Below are positions 1 to 6,075 of a stretch of 7,246 nucleotides of DNA, in pieces. The position numbers and the translations under genes are program-made. Below the pieces are notes generated by a model that had not been told where the DNA came from, did not search any database, and saw nothing but the letters and a program-made list of their open reading frames with translations. This DNA is from CAZSGN01 sp964606415 (GTDB lineage: Bacteria; Bacteroidota; Bacteroidia; Bacteroidales; JBBRXJ01): the NCBI GenBank assembly GCA_964606415.1, contig CAZSGN010000143.1, positions 1 to 7,246 of the forward strand, read 5' to 3'. Numbering within the stretch: position 1 is the stretch's first letter; the number at the start of each line of letters is the position of its first letter.

Positions 1-54
1 ATTAACTCAATTAACTCAATTAACTCAATTAACTCAATTAACTTAGTAACTTAA
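1..54 (+). repeat. 9-bp tandem repeat, left copy
   Basis: Four perfect head-to-tail copies of attaactca fill bases 1-36. A partial fifth copy (37-43) follows, then a degenerate stretch reading taacttagtaacttaaa to about base 55. The array ends about 10 bases before the ATG of the GH43 gene, so it occupies that gene's leader or promoter region. The true left end is unknown because the window starts inside the array. The same unit occurs in opposite orientation at 7197-7239, where it again lies upstream of a gene and reads in the same direction relative to that gene. No protein-coding sense is apparent. Copy number could vary by replication slippage; that is inference. Confidence 0.95.
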
Positions 55-64
55 ATATAAACAT

Positions 65-1747
65 ATGAAATCTATACTCACCAGTCTTATCTTATGCTTT
101 TTCATCATATCATGTAAAACATCGAAAGAAGAAAAACACGGGGGCCCCGTGCATTCTGAAAAGGAAATAAATGAATATCATAACCCCGTTATCCAGGGCT
201 TTTATCCCGACCCCAGTATTTGTAGGGTAGGAGAGGATTATTACATGGTACACAGTTCGTTCGAGTATTTCCCGGGAGTGCCGATCTTTCATAGCAAAGA
301 TCTTATTCATTGGGAGCAAATAGGATATGTCCTGACTCGCGAATCGCAACTGAATCTTGATACAGCACCGCCATCAGGAGGGATTTATGCTCCTACGCTT
401 CGATATCATAATGATACCTTTTATATGATCACAACAAATAAAACACACGGGGGTAATTTTTACGTTTATACAACAGATCCATATGGAGAATGGTCAGAAC
501 CGGTGTGGGTTGACATGCCACTAATTGATCCTTCACTTTTTTGGGATGACGATGGAAAAGTTTACGTCCAAACATCAACCGGGATATTCCAGTCCGAAAT
601 TGATTTGAAAACCGGCAAACGTCTTTCTCCTTTAAAAAGGATATGGGAAAAAGGATCAGGGGGGAACTGGATTGAAGCGCCGCATGTTTATAAAAAAGAC
701 GGTTATTATTATCTGATATTGGCAGAGGGCGGAACATATTACGGACATATGATCACCATTGCCAGGAGCAGGAATATTTGGGGCCCCTATGAAGGGTGCC
801 CGGATAACCCGATATTAACACACCGTAACACGTATCTTCATCCTATTCAGGGAACCGGGCACGGCGATTTAATACAGGATCATCATGGCGATTGGTGGAT
901 GGTATTCCTGGCATTCAGGGTAAACGGCCAGTTTTTCCATACCCTCGGGAGAGAGACATTTTTAGCCCCGATAACCTGGGAAGACGGGTGGCCTGTTGTT
1001 AATAACAATGAAAATATTAGCCTGACAATGAAAGTTCCAACATTGCCATTGCATAAATATAAGAAAGATAACAGGGATGAATTCGATGAAGAACACCTTT
1101 CCCTGCAATGGAATTTTTTAAGAAATCCCCCTGATAGCAGTCACTGGAGCTTAACAAAAAAGAAAGGCCATTTAATGATAAAAGGCACGGCTTCAACCCT
1201 GAATGATTTACACCCGAAGACATTCATTGGAAGAAGGCAGCAAGACTACCATTTTGATGCCTATACCTCACTTGAATTTCAACCTGAATCGGAAAATGAA
1301 GAAGCAGGAGTAACCTTATTGATGAACAATAAACACCATTATGATATTTTTATTCGTCGCGACAAGGCCGGGCAAAAAACTGTCAACGCCCGTTACACCA
1401 TAGGAAATTTACAGCACGTGGAGAAATCGGCGGTGATAGATAATAGCATTGTCAACATCAAGCTCACGGGCAACAGGGAACATTACCAACTGTTATACAA
1501 GACTTCAACAACGGGAGGATACAAACTGTTGTTGAAACCTGAAATCAACTACCTCTCTGTAGATGTAACAGGTGGTTTTACAGGTGTGTATATCGGGTTG
1601 TATGCCACCGGGAATGGCAGTGAATGTAAATATCCTGCTTATTTCAATTATTTTGAATACAATGGGTATGATAAAGAAAAATATGATTTTAGAGGGTATA
1701 AACCCGATATTGATAAAATAATGAAGGAATATAACACGGCAGATTGA
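65..1747 (+). CDS. GH43 beta-xylosidase / alpha-L-arabinofuranosidase-type lipoprotein
   Basis: This is a predicted glycoside hydrolase family 43 enzyme, 560 residues, which would cleave xylose or arabinose from xylan-type glycans. Residues 1-17 form a lipoprotein signal: K2, a hydrophobic core (3-15) and the lipobox I-I-S-C with lipidation at Cys17. The following K-T-S-K-E-E could act as a surface-export signal of the Bacteroidota type, though the charged residues lie slightly further from the Cys than usual. Residues about 40-325 are the five-bladed propeller. The three expected acidic residues are visible: Asp49 in YPDPS (general base), Asp155 in LIDPSLFW (pKa modulator) and Glu204 in WIEAPH (general acid). 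His266 in GTGHGD is also typical. Residues about 337-545 match the concanavalin A-like C-terminal domain of beta-xylosidases. ATG at 65 is the only sensible start, since the signal peptide begins there; no Shine-Dalgarno is seen. Substrate is not decided by sequence alone. No SusCD partners lie in the window. Confidence 0.93.
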   Translation: MKSILTSLILCFFIISCKTSKEEKHGGPVHSEKEINEYHNPVIQGFYPDPSICRVGEDYYMVHSSFEYFPGVPIFHSKDLIHWEQIGYVLTRESQLNLDTAPPSGGIYAPTLRYHNDTFYMITTNKTHGGNFYVYTTDPYGEWSEPVWVDMPLIDPSLFWDDDGKVYVQTSTGIFQSEIDLKTGKRLSPLKRIWEKGSGGNWIEAPHVYKKDGYYYLILAEGGTYYGHMITIARSRNIWGPYEGCPDNPILTHRNTYLHPIQGTGHGDLIQDHHGDWWMVFLAFRVNGQFFHTLGRETFLAPITWEDGWPVVNNNENISLTMKVPTLPLHKYKKDNRDEFDEEHLSLQWNFLRNPPDSSHWSLTKKKGHLMIKGTASTLNDLHPKTFIGRRQQDYHFDAYTSLEFQPESENEEAGVTLLMNNKHHYDIFIRRDKAGQKTVNARYTIGNLQHVEKSAVIDNSIVNIKLTGNREHYQLLYKTSTTGGYKLLLKPEINYLSVDVTGGFTGVYIGLYATGNGSECKYPAYFNYFEYNGYDKEKYDFRGYKPDIDKIMKEYNTAD

Positions 1748-2043
1748 GGTTGATGAATGGATTAGGGCCTCACGTCAATGATTGATTTTTTATGGATCGT
1801 GAGAAGAGATTGGGCATTACTGCCGTAAATGAGCAATTTTTGGACAAGCATGACAAAGCCTGCCTCGTGAGGAAGAATGACTGTATTGGGGTTAGCAGAC
1901 ATGATGGAACAAGCTAATACGTTAAGAAACTTCCCTGCAATGTGGGTTCAAAGATTCTTGTTCTGTTTGAGATGTCATATCTCAGGTCATATTTATATGG
2001 AATAAAAATTGTTTAAATGTTGAAAAAGAAGTTTCACTTTATC
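1748..2043. other. Intergenic stretch between GH43 gene and ppdK promoter, with short open frames
   Basis: No recognised gene lies in these roughly 300 bases. On the minus strand a frame from ATG at 1902 to TAA at 1762-1764 would encode 46 residues (starting MSANPNTVILPHEAGF, ending in SIIDVRP). The same frame stays open for 15 more codons upstream, to about 1947. On the plus strand, ATG 1792 to TAA 1917 would encode 41 residues (starting MDREKRLGITAVNEQF). The base composition is less AT-rich than the promoter region that follows, which hints at former coding or structured-RNA content. A small perfect hairpin (tgagat/atctca, 1968-1984) has no T-run and is not a terminator. No convincing terminator for the GH43 gene was found. 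Confidence 0.5.
1762..1902 (-). CDS. Possible 46-residue ORF or gene remnant, unknown function
   Basis: This short minus-strand frame has a mixed, protein-like composition, with hydrophobic runs such as GFVMLVQKLLIY and a charged C-terminus, but I do not recognise it. Sense continues upstream of the ATG without a stop to about 1947, so the piece may be the tail of a decayed longer gene. No ribosome binding site or promoter was identified. A plus-strand frame overlaps most of it, and either or both could be chance. It is listed because the stretch is otherwise unexplained. Confidence 0.2.
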   Translation of the reverse strand: MSANPNTVILPHEAGFVMLVQKLLIYGSNAQSLLTIHKKSIIDVRP

Positions 2044-2073
2044 TTGGTTAATTTCTTTTATTTAATAACTTTG
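2044..2073 (+). promoter_or_regulatory. Bacteroidota-type promoter of ppdK
   Basis: The -33 element TTGG lies at 2044-2047 and the -7 element TAACTTTG at 2066-2073, which matches TAnnTTTG exactly. The gap between TTG and TA is 19 bases, within the usual range for the Bacteroidota primary sigma factor. Transcription would start near 2080, giving a leader of about 35 AT-rich bases. The leader ends in an A-rich tract (2099-2114) directly before the ATG. There is no Shine-Dalgarno, as is normal in this phylum. Confidence 0.75.
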
Positions 2074-2114
2074 CTTTCAAATAATAAAATTTTTAATCCA
2101 AAAAAACAATAAAA

Positions 2115-4844
2115 ATGTCAGACAAAAAACGCTTATACAAGTTTGGTGACGGCAGTGCTGAAGGCGGTTCACAATTGAAGAACCTGCTTGGCGGTAAAGG
2201 TGCTAACCTTGCAGAGATGAGTTCAACAGGGGTCCCTGTACCTCCTGGTTTTACTATTACAACTGAAACCTGTGTAGAATACAATGATTTAGGTAAGGAC
2301 AAGATTGTAGAGATGCTTAAGCCTGAGGTAGAATCAGGTGTTCGTCATATTGAAGAGATCATGGGATTTGAATTCGGTAGTAACGAAAATCCATTGCTCG
2401 TATCTGTTCGTTCCGGAGCACGAGTATCAATGCCCGGTATGATGGATACTGTATTAAACCTGGGAATGAATGAAGATGCAGTGGAAGGTTTAATTAAGAA
2501 AACCGGTAATGAACGCTTTGCATGGGATTCTTATAGAAGATTTATCCAAATGTATGGCGATGTTGTTTTAGGACTGGAAGCTGCAAACAAAGAAGATGCA
2601 GATCCTTTCGAAGAAATCATCGAAAAAGTAAAAGAAGAAAAAGGTGTTGAAAACGACATAGAACTTGACGTAGAAGACCTTAAAAGACTGGTAAAAGAAT
2701 TTAAAGCAGCTGTAAAAGATAATTTAGGGAAAGAATTCCCTACTGACCCATGGGAGCAATTATGGGGCGCTGTTTTAGCTGTATTCGACAGTTGGAACAA
2801 CGACCGTGCGATTTATTACAGGAAAATGAACAAAATTCCCGATGAATGGGGAACAGCAGTGAATGTACAAGCCATGGTATTCGGTAATATGGGCGACTCT
2901 TCTGCAACCGGTGTTGCCTTTACAAGAGATGCTGCAACCGGTGAAAATATATTTAATGGCGAATTCCTTATCAATGCTCAGGGTGAAGACGTTGTAGCAG
3001 GTGTCAGAACACCACAGGAAATCACCAAAGAAGGTTCACAAAGATGGGCTAAACGTAATAGCATGGGCGAAGACGAAAGAGCAAAAGATTTTCCTTCACT
3101 CGAAGAAGTAATGCCTAAAGTATACAATGAATTGTATGAAGTACAGGAAAAACTGGAAAACCATTATAAAGACATGCAAGACCTTGAATTTACCATTCAG
3201 GAAGGTAAATTATGGATACTGCAAACCCGTAATGGAAAACGTACAGGTACAGCAATGGTAAATATAGCCATTGATATGCTTGAAGAAGGCCTTATTGATG
3301 ATAAAACAGCTTTAATGCGTGTAGAACCTCATCGTTTGGATGAATTATTGCACCCGGTATTTGAACCAGAAGCATTGAAAAAAGCTGAAATGATCGCCAA
3401 AGGATTGCCTGCATCACCCGGTGCTGCAACAGGACAGATCGTGTTCTTTGCTGATGAAGCTGATGAATGGGTAAACCAGGGTAAAGAAGTAATCCTTGTT
3501 CGATTGGAAACATCACCCGAAGATTTAAAAGGAATGTATGCGGCTAACGGTATTTTAACTGCCCGTGGTGGCATGACATCTCATGCTGCTGTTGTAGCCA
3601 GGGGTATGGGTAAATGTTGTGTTTCCGGTGCAGGTGATGTCAAAGTAAATTATAAAACAAGAACATTTACTGTTGATGGCAAAACATTCAACGAAGGTGA
3701 CTGGATTTCATTAGACGGTTCTACAGGTAGAATCTATGAAGGCAAAGTTGCTACCCACGAACCTGAAGTAAAAGGAAATTTCGCCAACCTGATGGATCTG
3801 GCTGAAAAATTCACCAAAATGAAAGTAAGAACCAATGCAGATACACCTCATGATGCTACTGTAGCCCGTGAATTTGGTGCTGTAGGTATTGGCCTTTGCC
3901 GTACAGAGCATATGTTCTTTGAAGGCGACCGTATCGTTGCCATGCGCGAAATGATCTTATCTGACACAGAAGAAGGAAGAAGAAAAGCATTGGAGAAATT
4001 ATTGCCTTATCAACGTGAAGATTTCGAAGGCATATTCGAAGCCATGAAAGGATATCCTGTAACCATTCGTTTACTGGATCCACCATTGCATGAATTCGTG
4101 CCACACGAAGAAAAGAACCAGGCTGAAATGGCAAAACAAATGGGTATCAGTCCCGAAGAAGTAAAATCCAAAGTAGAATCACTTTACGAGATGAACCCGA
4201 TGCTTGGCCACAGAGGTTGCCGCTTAGGAAATACATATCCTGAGATTACCGAGATGCAAGCAAGAGCTATCATTGAAGCAGCAATCAATTTAAAAGATAA
4301 AGGAATTGAAACAACTCCTGAAATCATGATTCCTTTAATCGGTACAGTTGAAGAGCTGAAAATGCAGGAACAAATAGTAAGAGACACTGCAGAACAAGTC
4401 TTTGCTGACACAGGTAAAAAAGTAGACTATCTTGTAGGAACCATGATTGAGATTCCACGCGCAGCTCTGACAGCTGATAAAGTTGCTGAAAGTGCTGAAT
4501 TCTTCTCATTTGGTACCAATGACTTAACACAAATGACCTTCGGATATTCAAGAGATGATGCAGGTAAATTCTTACCAATCTATCTCGACAAAAAAATCCT
4601 CAAAGAAGATCCATTCCAGGTACTCGACCAGGAAGGTGTTGGCCAATTGGTAGAAATGGGAACAGAAAAAGGACGTTCCGCGCGTAAAGACCTTAAAGTA
4701 GGTATCTGCGGCGAACATGGCGGCGAACCATCATCCGTGAAATTCTGCCATCGTATAGGCATGAATTATGTGAGTTGTTCTCCTTTCAGGGTGCCCATTG
4801 CCAGGTTATCCGCAGCTCAAGCAGCACTCGAAGATGAAAAATAG
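2115..4844 (+). CDS. ppdK: Pyruvate, phosphate dikinase
   Basis: This cytoplasmic enzyme catalyses pyruvate + ATP + Pi to PEP + AMP + PPi, reversibly. It can serve gluconeogenesis or PPi-linked glycolysis. The protein has 909 residues, slightly longer than the classic clostridial enzyme (about 874) and seemingly complete. Residues 1 to about 375 are the ATP-grasp nucleotide-binding part, with KGANLAEM near 28-35, SVRSGARVSMPGMMDT near 97-112 and LQTRNGKRTG near 369-378. Residues about 430-545 form the swivelling phosphohistidine domain, with GGMTSHAAVVARG and the carrier His490. Thr488, two residues before it, is the position phosphorylated in plant PPDK. Residues about 560-905 are the PEP/pyruvate barrel with Arg596, Arg651, Glu779, Asn802, Asp803 and the catalytic Cys865 in GICGEHGGEPSS. 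All these key residues are present. ATG 2115 follows directly on the promoter leader, and the N-terminus fits the family. The gene has its own promoter and terminator, so it is monocistronic. Confidence 0.99.
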   Translation: MSDKKRLYKFGDGSAEGGSQLKNLLGGKGANLAEMSSTGVPVPPGFTITTETCVEYNDLGKDKIVEMLKPEVESGVRHIEEIMGFEFGSNENPLLVSVRSGARVSMPGMMDTVLNLGMNEDAVEGLIKKTGNERFAWDSYRRFIQMYGDVVLGLEAANKEDADPFEEIIEKVKEEKGVENDIELDVEDLKRLVKEFKAAVKDNLGKEFPTDPWEQLWGAVLAVFDSWNNDRAIYYRKMNKIPDEWGTAVNVQAMVFGNMGDSSATGVAFTRDAATGENIFNGEFLINAQGEDVVAGVRTPQEITKEGSQRWAKRNSMGEDERAKDFPSLEEVMPKVYNELYEVQEKLENHYKDMQDLEFTIQEGKLWILQTRNGKRTGTAMVNIAIDMLEEGLIDDKTALMRVEPHRLDELLHPVFEPEALKKAEMIAKGLPASPGAATGQIVFFADEADEWVNQGKEVILVRLETSPEDLKGMYAANGILTARGGMTSHAAVVARGMGKCCVSGAGDVKVNYKTRTFTVDGKTFNEGDWISLDGSTGRIYEGKVATHEPEVKGNFANLMDLAEKFTKMKVRTNADTPHDATVAREFGAVGIGLCRTEHMFFEGDRIVAMREMILSDTEEGRRKALEKLLPYQREDFEGIFEAMKGYPVTIRLLDPPLHEFVPHEEKNQAEMAKQMGISPEEVKSKVESLYEMNPMLGHRGCRLGNTYPEITEMQARAIIEAAINLKDKGIETTPEIMIPLIGTVEELKMQEQIVRDTAEQVFADTGKKVDYLVGTMIEIPRAALTADKVAESAEFFSFGTNDLTQMTFGYSRDDAGKFLPIYLDKKILKEDPFQVLDQEGVGQLVEMGTEKGRSARKDLKVGICGEHGGEPSSVKFCHRIGMNYVSCSPFRVPIARLSAAQAALEDEK

Positions 4845-4861
4845 AATTAAATGTCATATAT

Positions 4862-4896
4862 AAAAAAACGGCAGCTCTTTGGGCTGCCGTTTTTTT
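4862..4896 (+). terminator. Intrinsic terminator of ppdK
   Basis: A perfect inverted repeat has arms 4862-4875 and 4883-4896 (core acggcagc/gctgccgt) around a 7-base loop, tctttgg. Seven A residues begin the left arm and seven T residues end the right arm, so the GC-rich core is followed by a U-tract. It starts 17 bases after the ppdK stop codon. Because A- and T-tracts flank both sides it could also stop transcription coming from the right. Confidence 0.93.
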
Positions 4897-4967
4897 ATTC
4901 TCTTAATAGATATAACCGGATCGTTATTTTTTTATGACTTTATAATATTGTGTTCCTATATTTAAGA

Positions 4968-5000
4968 TATACATCCCCGGTTTAAGCTGCCGGATGTATA
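4968..5000. repeat. Inverted repeat between ppdK terminator and IS630 remnant
   Basis: The arms tatacatcc (4968-4976) and ggatgtata (4992-5000) pair perfectly over 9 bp around a 15-base loop. The loop contains a further ccgg that could give an alternative pairing with a bulge. There is no T-run after it, so it is not a standard terminator. It lies about 45 bases before the first codon of the decayed transposase. It might be part of the left end of the insertion or a leftover intergenic hairpin; sequence alone does not decide. Confidence 0.55.
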
Positions 5001-5009
5001 GTGTAAAGA

Positions 5010-5040
5010 TTGGTTAATTGCCGAATTATTATTGTCTTTG
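5010..5040 (+). promoter_or_regulatory. Possible relic promoter before the transposase remnant
   Basis: TTGGTTAATT begins at 5010, identical to the ten bases that begin the ppdK promoter at 2044. TGTCTTTG at 5033-5040 is one base from TAnnTTTG, and the spacing is 20 bases. The putative -7 box ends only four bases before the old ATG at 5045, which would give a leaderless or nearly leaderless transcript, so the match may be chance. Confidence 0.3.
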
Positions 5041-5044
5041 TTCT

Positions 5045-5560
5045 ATGCCAAGAACAGGACAGATATTAAAACTTAGTAAAGATGATCAGTAAATATTGAT
5101 TTCTACATCAAGAGCGCATAGCACAGGTTACAGGGCGGTAATGCGTTCCAAGATAATACTCATGCTAAATGATGGTTACAGTTACGATTCTATAAAGGCC
5201 GGATTAAAAGTAGGCCGCGAAGCCATTGCTAAATGGAAAAAGTGCTATTTAGAATCAGGCTTAGACGGTTTGAACGATGCTCCAAGACCAGGGAAAGCAC
5301 CGGTTTATACAGAAGAGGACAAGGCAGGAGTTATTCAGAAAGCCTGCTCCAAACCAGAGGGAGGTTATTCTAACTGGAGTCAGCGCAGAATAGCCAAGGA
5401 ATTTGGCATGAGCTAAAGTACAGTTCAAAACATTTTAAAATCACACGGTCTCAAACCACATAAAGTTGAATATTGGTGCGGAAAAAGTACCGATCCTGAA
5501 TTTGAGAAAAAAATGCTTAATGTAGTTGGATTGAACATGAATCCACCATAAAACACAATA
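5045..5560 (+). pseudogene. Decayed IS630-family transposase, N-terminal half only
   Basis: Read from ATG 5045, one frame gives an IS630-type transposase N-terminus interrupted by three TAA stops at 5090-5092, 5414-5416 and 5549-5551. Codons about 27-86 carry the first helix-turn-helix region (RSKIILMLNDGYSYDSI, then WKKCYLESGLDGLNDAPRPG). Codons about 112-141 carry the second (WSQRRIAKEFG, stop, STVQNILKSHGLKPH). DPEFEKKM and VGLNMNPP follow, the conserved linker that normally leads into the DDE catalytic domain. Homology stops at about 5560, just where that domain with its VDEK motif should begin, so no catalytic residue is present. Family members are usually about 340 residues; about 170 codons survive. 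A shorter open frame from TTG 5096 to 5416 is only the stretch between two stops and should not be annotated as a gene. The element is immobile by itself. Confidence 0.9.
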
Positions 5561-5636
5561 CAATTATTGTAATTGCCTTAAGCCCTTGATTAATGGTTTT
5601 ATAATGTGTATTCATGCGAATTGATTTTATGTTCAA
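5531..5636. repeat. Imperfect long inverted repeat at the broken end of the IS remnant
   Basis: TTGAACAT (5531-5538) is complementary to ATGTTCAA (5629-5636). Inside this, ATGAAT..CAC..AT..AAAAC (5537-5554) is imperfectly complementary to GTTTTATAATGTGTATTCAT (5596-5615). A perfect small palindrome, caatta-ttg-taattg, sits in the middle (5561-5575). The two outer pairings overlap by two bases, so they cannot both form in full. The structure straddles the point where transposase homology ends. Confidence 0.45.
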
Positions 5637-5762
5637 CCTACTCTGTTATGGATTTTCGGCAACTTCCTTCAAATAAAAATCATGTTTAAAACATTATTTA
5701 CGATTTGGAGTTTTTATAGTTTCATTAATAAAAATGATCTAAATCATGTTTTTTTTGAGAAA
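5561..5762. other. AT-rich stretch between two pseudogenes
   Basis: No gene is supported here. Besides the right arm of the inverted repeat, it holds a short frame from ATG 5682 to TAA 5795 (37 codons, MFKTLFTIWSFYSF..). This is in the same reading frame as the downstream PqiA-like remnant and may be its worn 5' part, but the similarity is too weak to claim. An ATGAT-ctaa-ATCAT palindrome followed by eight T residues lies at 5734-5756. Confidence 0.5.
5734..5756. promoter_or_regulatory. FNR/CRP-like palindrome or weak terminator hairpin
   Basis: The palindrome atgat-ctaa-atcat (5734-5747) contains TGAT-N4-ATCA, the core of FNR-type operator sites, with the outermost T and A swapped. It is followed by G and a run of eight T (5749-5756), so it could instead be an AT-only hairpin terminator. 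No functional gene lies directly downstream on the plus strand, so any role is probably lost. Confidence 0.2.
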
Positions 5763-6075
5763 AAGTGCATCAGATTAGTTTTTAAGTACTTTTAAAGCAT
5801 GATTTTTAACAGAAAATTTGAAATCAAACGCATTATCAATCATAGAAAATTTAATTTAACTTCATTGATTATTTATAAATCAGGAAAATGGCCTATGGCA
5901 GATGTCGTTGTGGTAGACATATTTATGAGTTATATAACCTTTGAGGGAATCATAAAAGGACAACACCTTACAGTTGAAGTGAATACCGGATATTGTAACT
6001 GCTGTCACAACCAATCAAACACCATTACAGGCCGGGTTTTAGGTTTTTCTTTGTTATGCCACTGTAATATCATTC
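5763..6075 (+). pseudogene. Decayed PqiA-like (paraquat-inducible protein A family) membrane protein, C-terminal part
   Basis: The frame from 5799 contains YKSGKWPMADVVVVDIFMSY, then ITFEGIIKGQ (about 5868-5964). This is close to the SGKWSMADV..VAIFMAYIGF..GII signature that PqiA-like proteins of Bacteroidota carry in their last transmembrane pair. After about 5982 that frame turns into nonsense rich in Cys, and homology continues one frame over: IPDIVTAVTTNQTPLQAGF (5983-6039), matching the usual TTN.TSLQPGF segment. A TAG at 6040-6042 stands where an aromatic residue is expected, followed by VFLCYATVISF up to about 6075. So there is one frameshift (one base gained or two lost, near 5965-5983) and one nonsense mutation. 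The N-terminal part is missing or unrecognisable, and the 5' limit is approximate. The tail overlaps the 3' end of the convergent aldolase gene. Annotating 5799-6107 as a 102-residue protein would be wrong. Confidence 0.75.

Noticed and set aside
1775..1790. tcaatgattgatttttt as the GH43 terminator
   Set aside because: The five-base arms leave a one-base loop, which cannot fold, and the stem has almost no GC.
1768..1872. cctcacg (1768-1774) and cgtgagg (1866-1872) as a long-range hairpin
   Set aside because: Seven-base arms about 90 bases apart are expected often by chance, and no T-run or further pairing supports them.
2531..2800. Several minus-strand ORFs of 60-100 residues inside ppdK and the GH43 gene
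   Set aside because: All are shadows of conserved plus-strand coding sequence. Their Ser/Phe-rich composition mirrors the Glu/Lys-rich sense strand.
5045..5560. Reassignment of TAA as a sense codon, since all three interruptions of the transposase frame are TAA
   Set aside because: fbaB ends naturally in TAA and its product has the expected length. The transposase also lacks its catalytic domain, so ordinary decay of a dead IS explains the stops.
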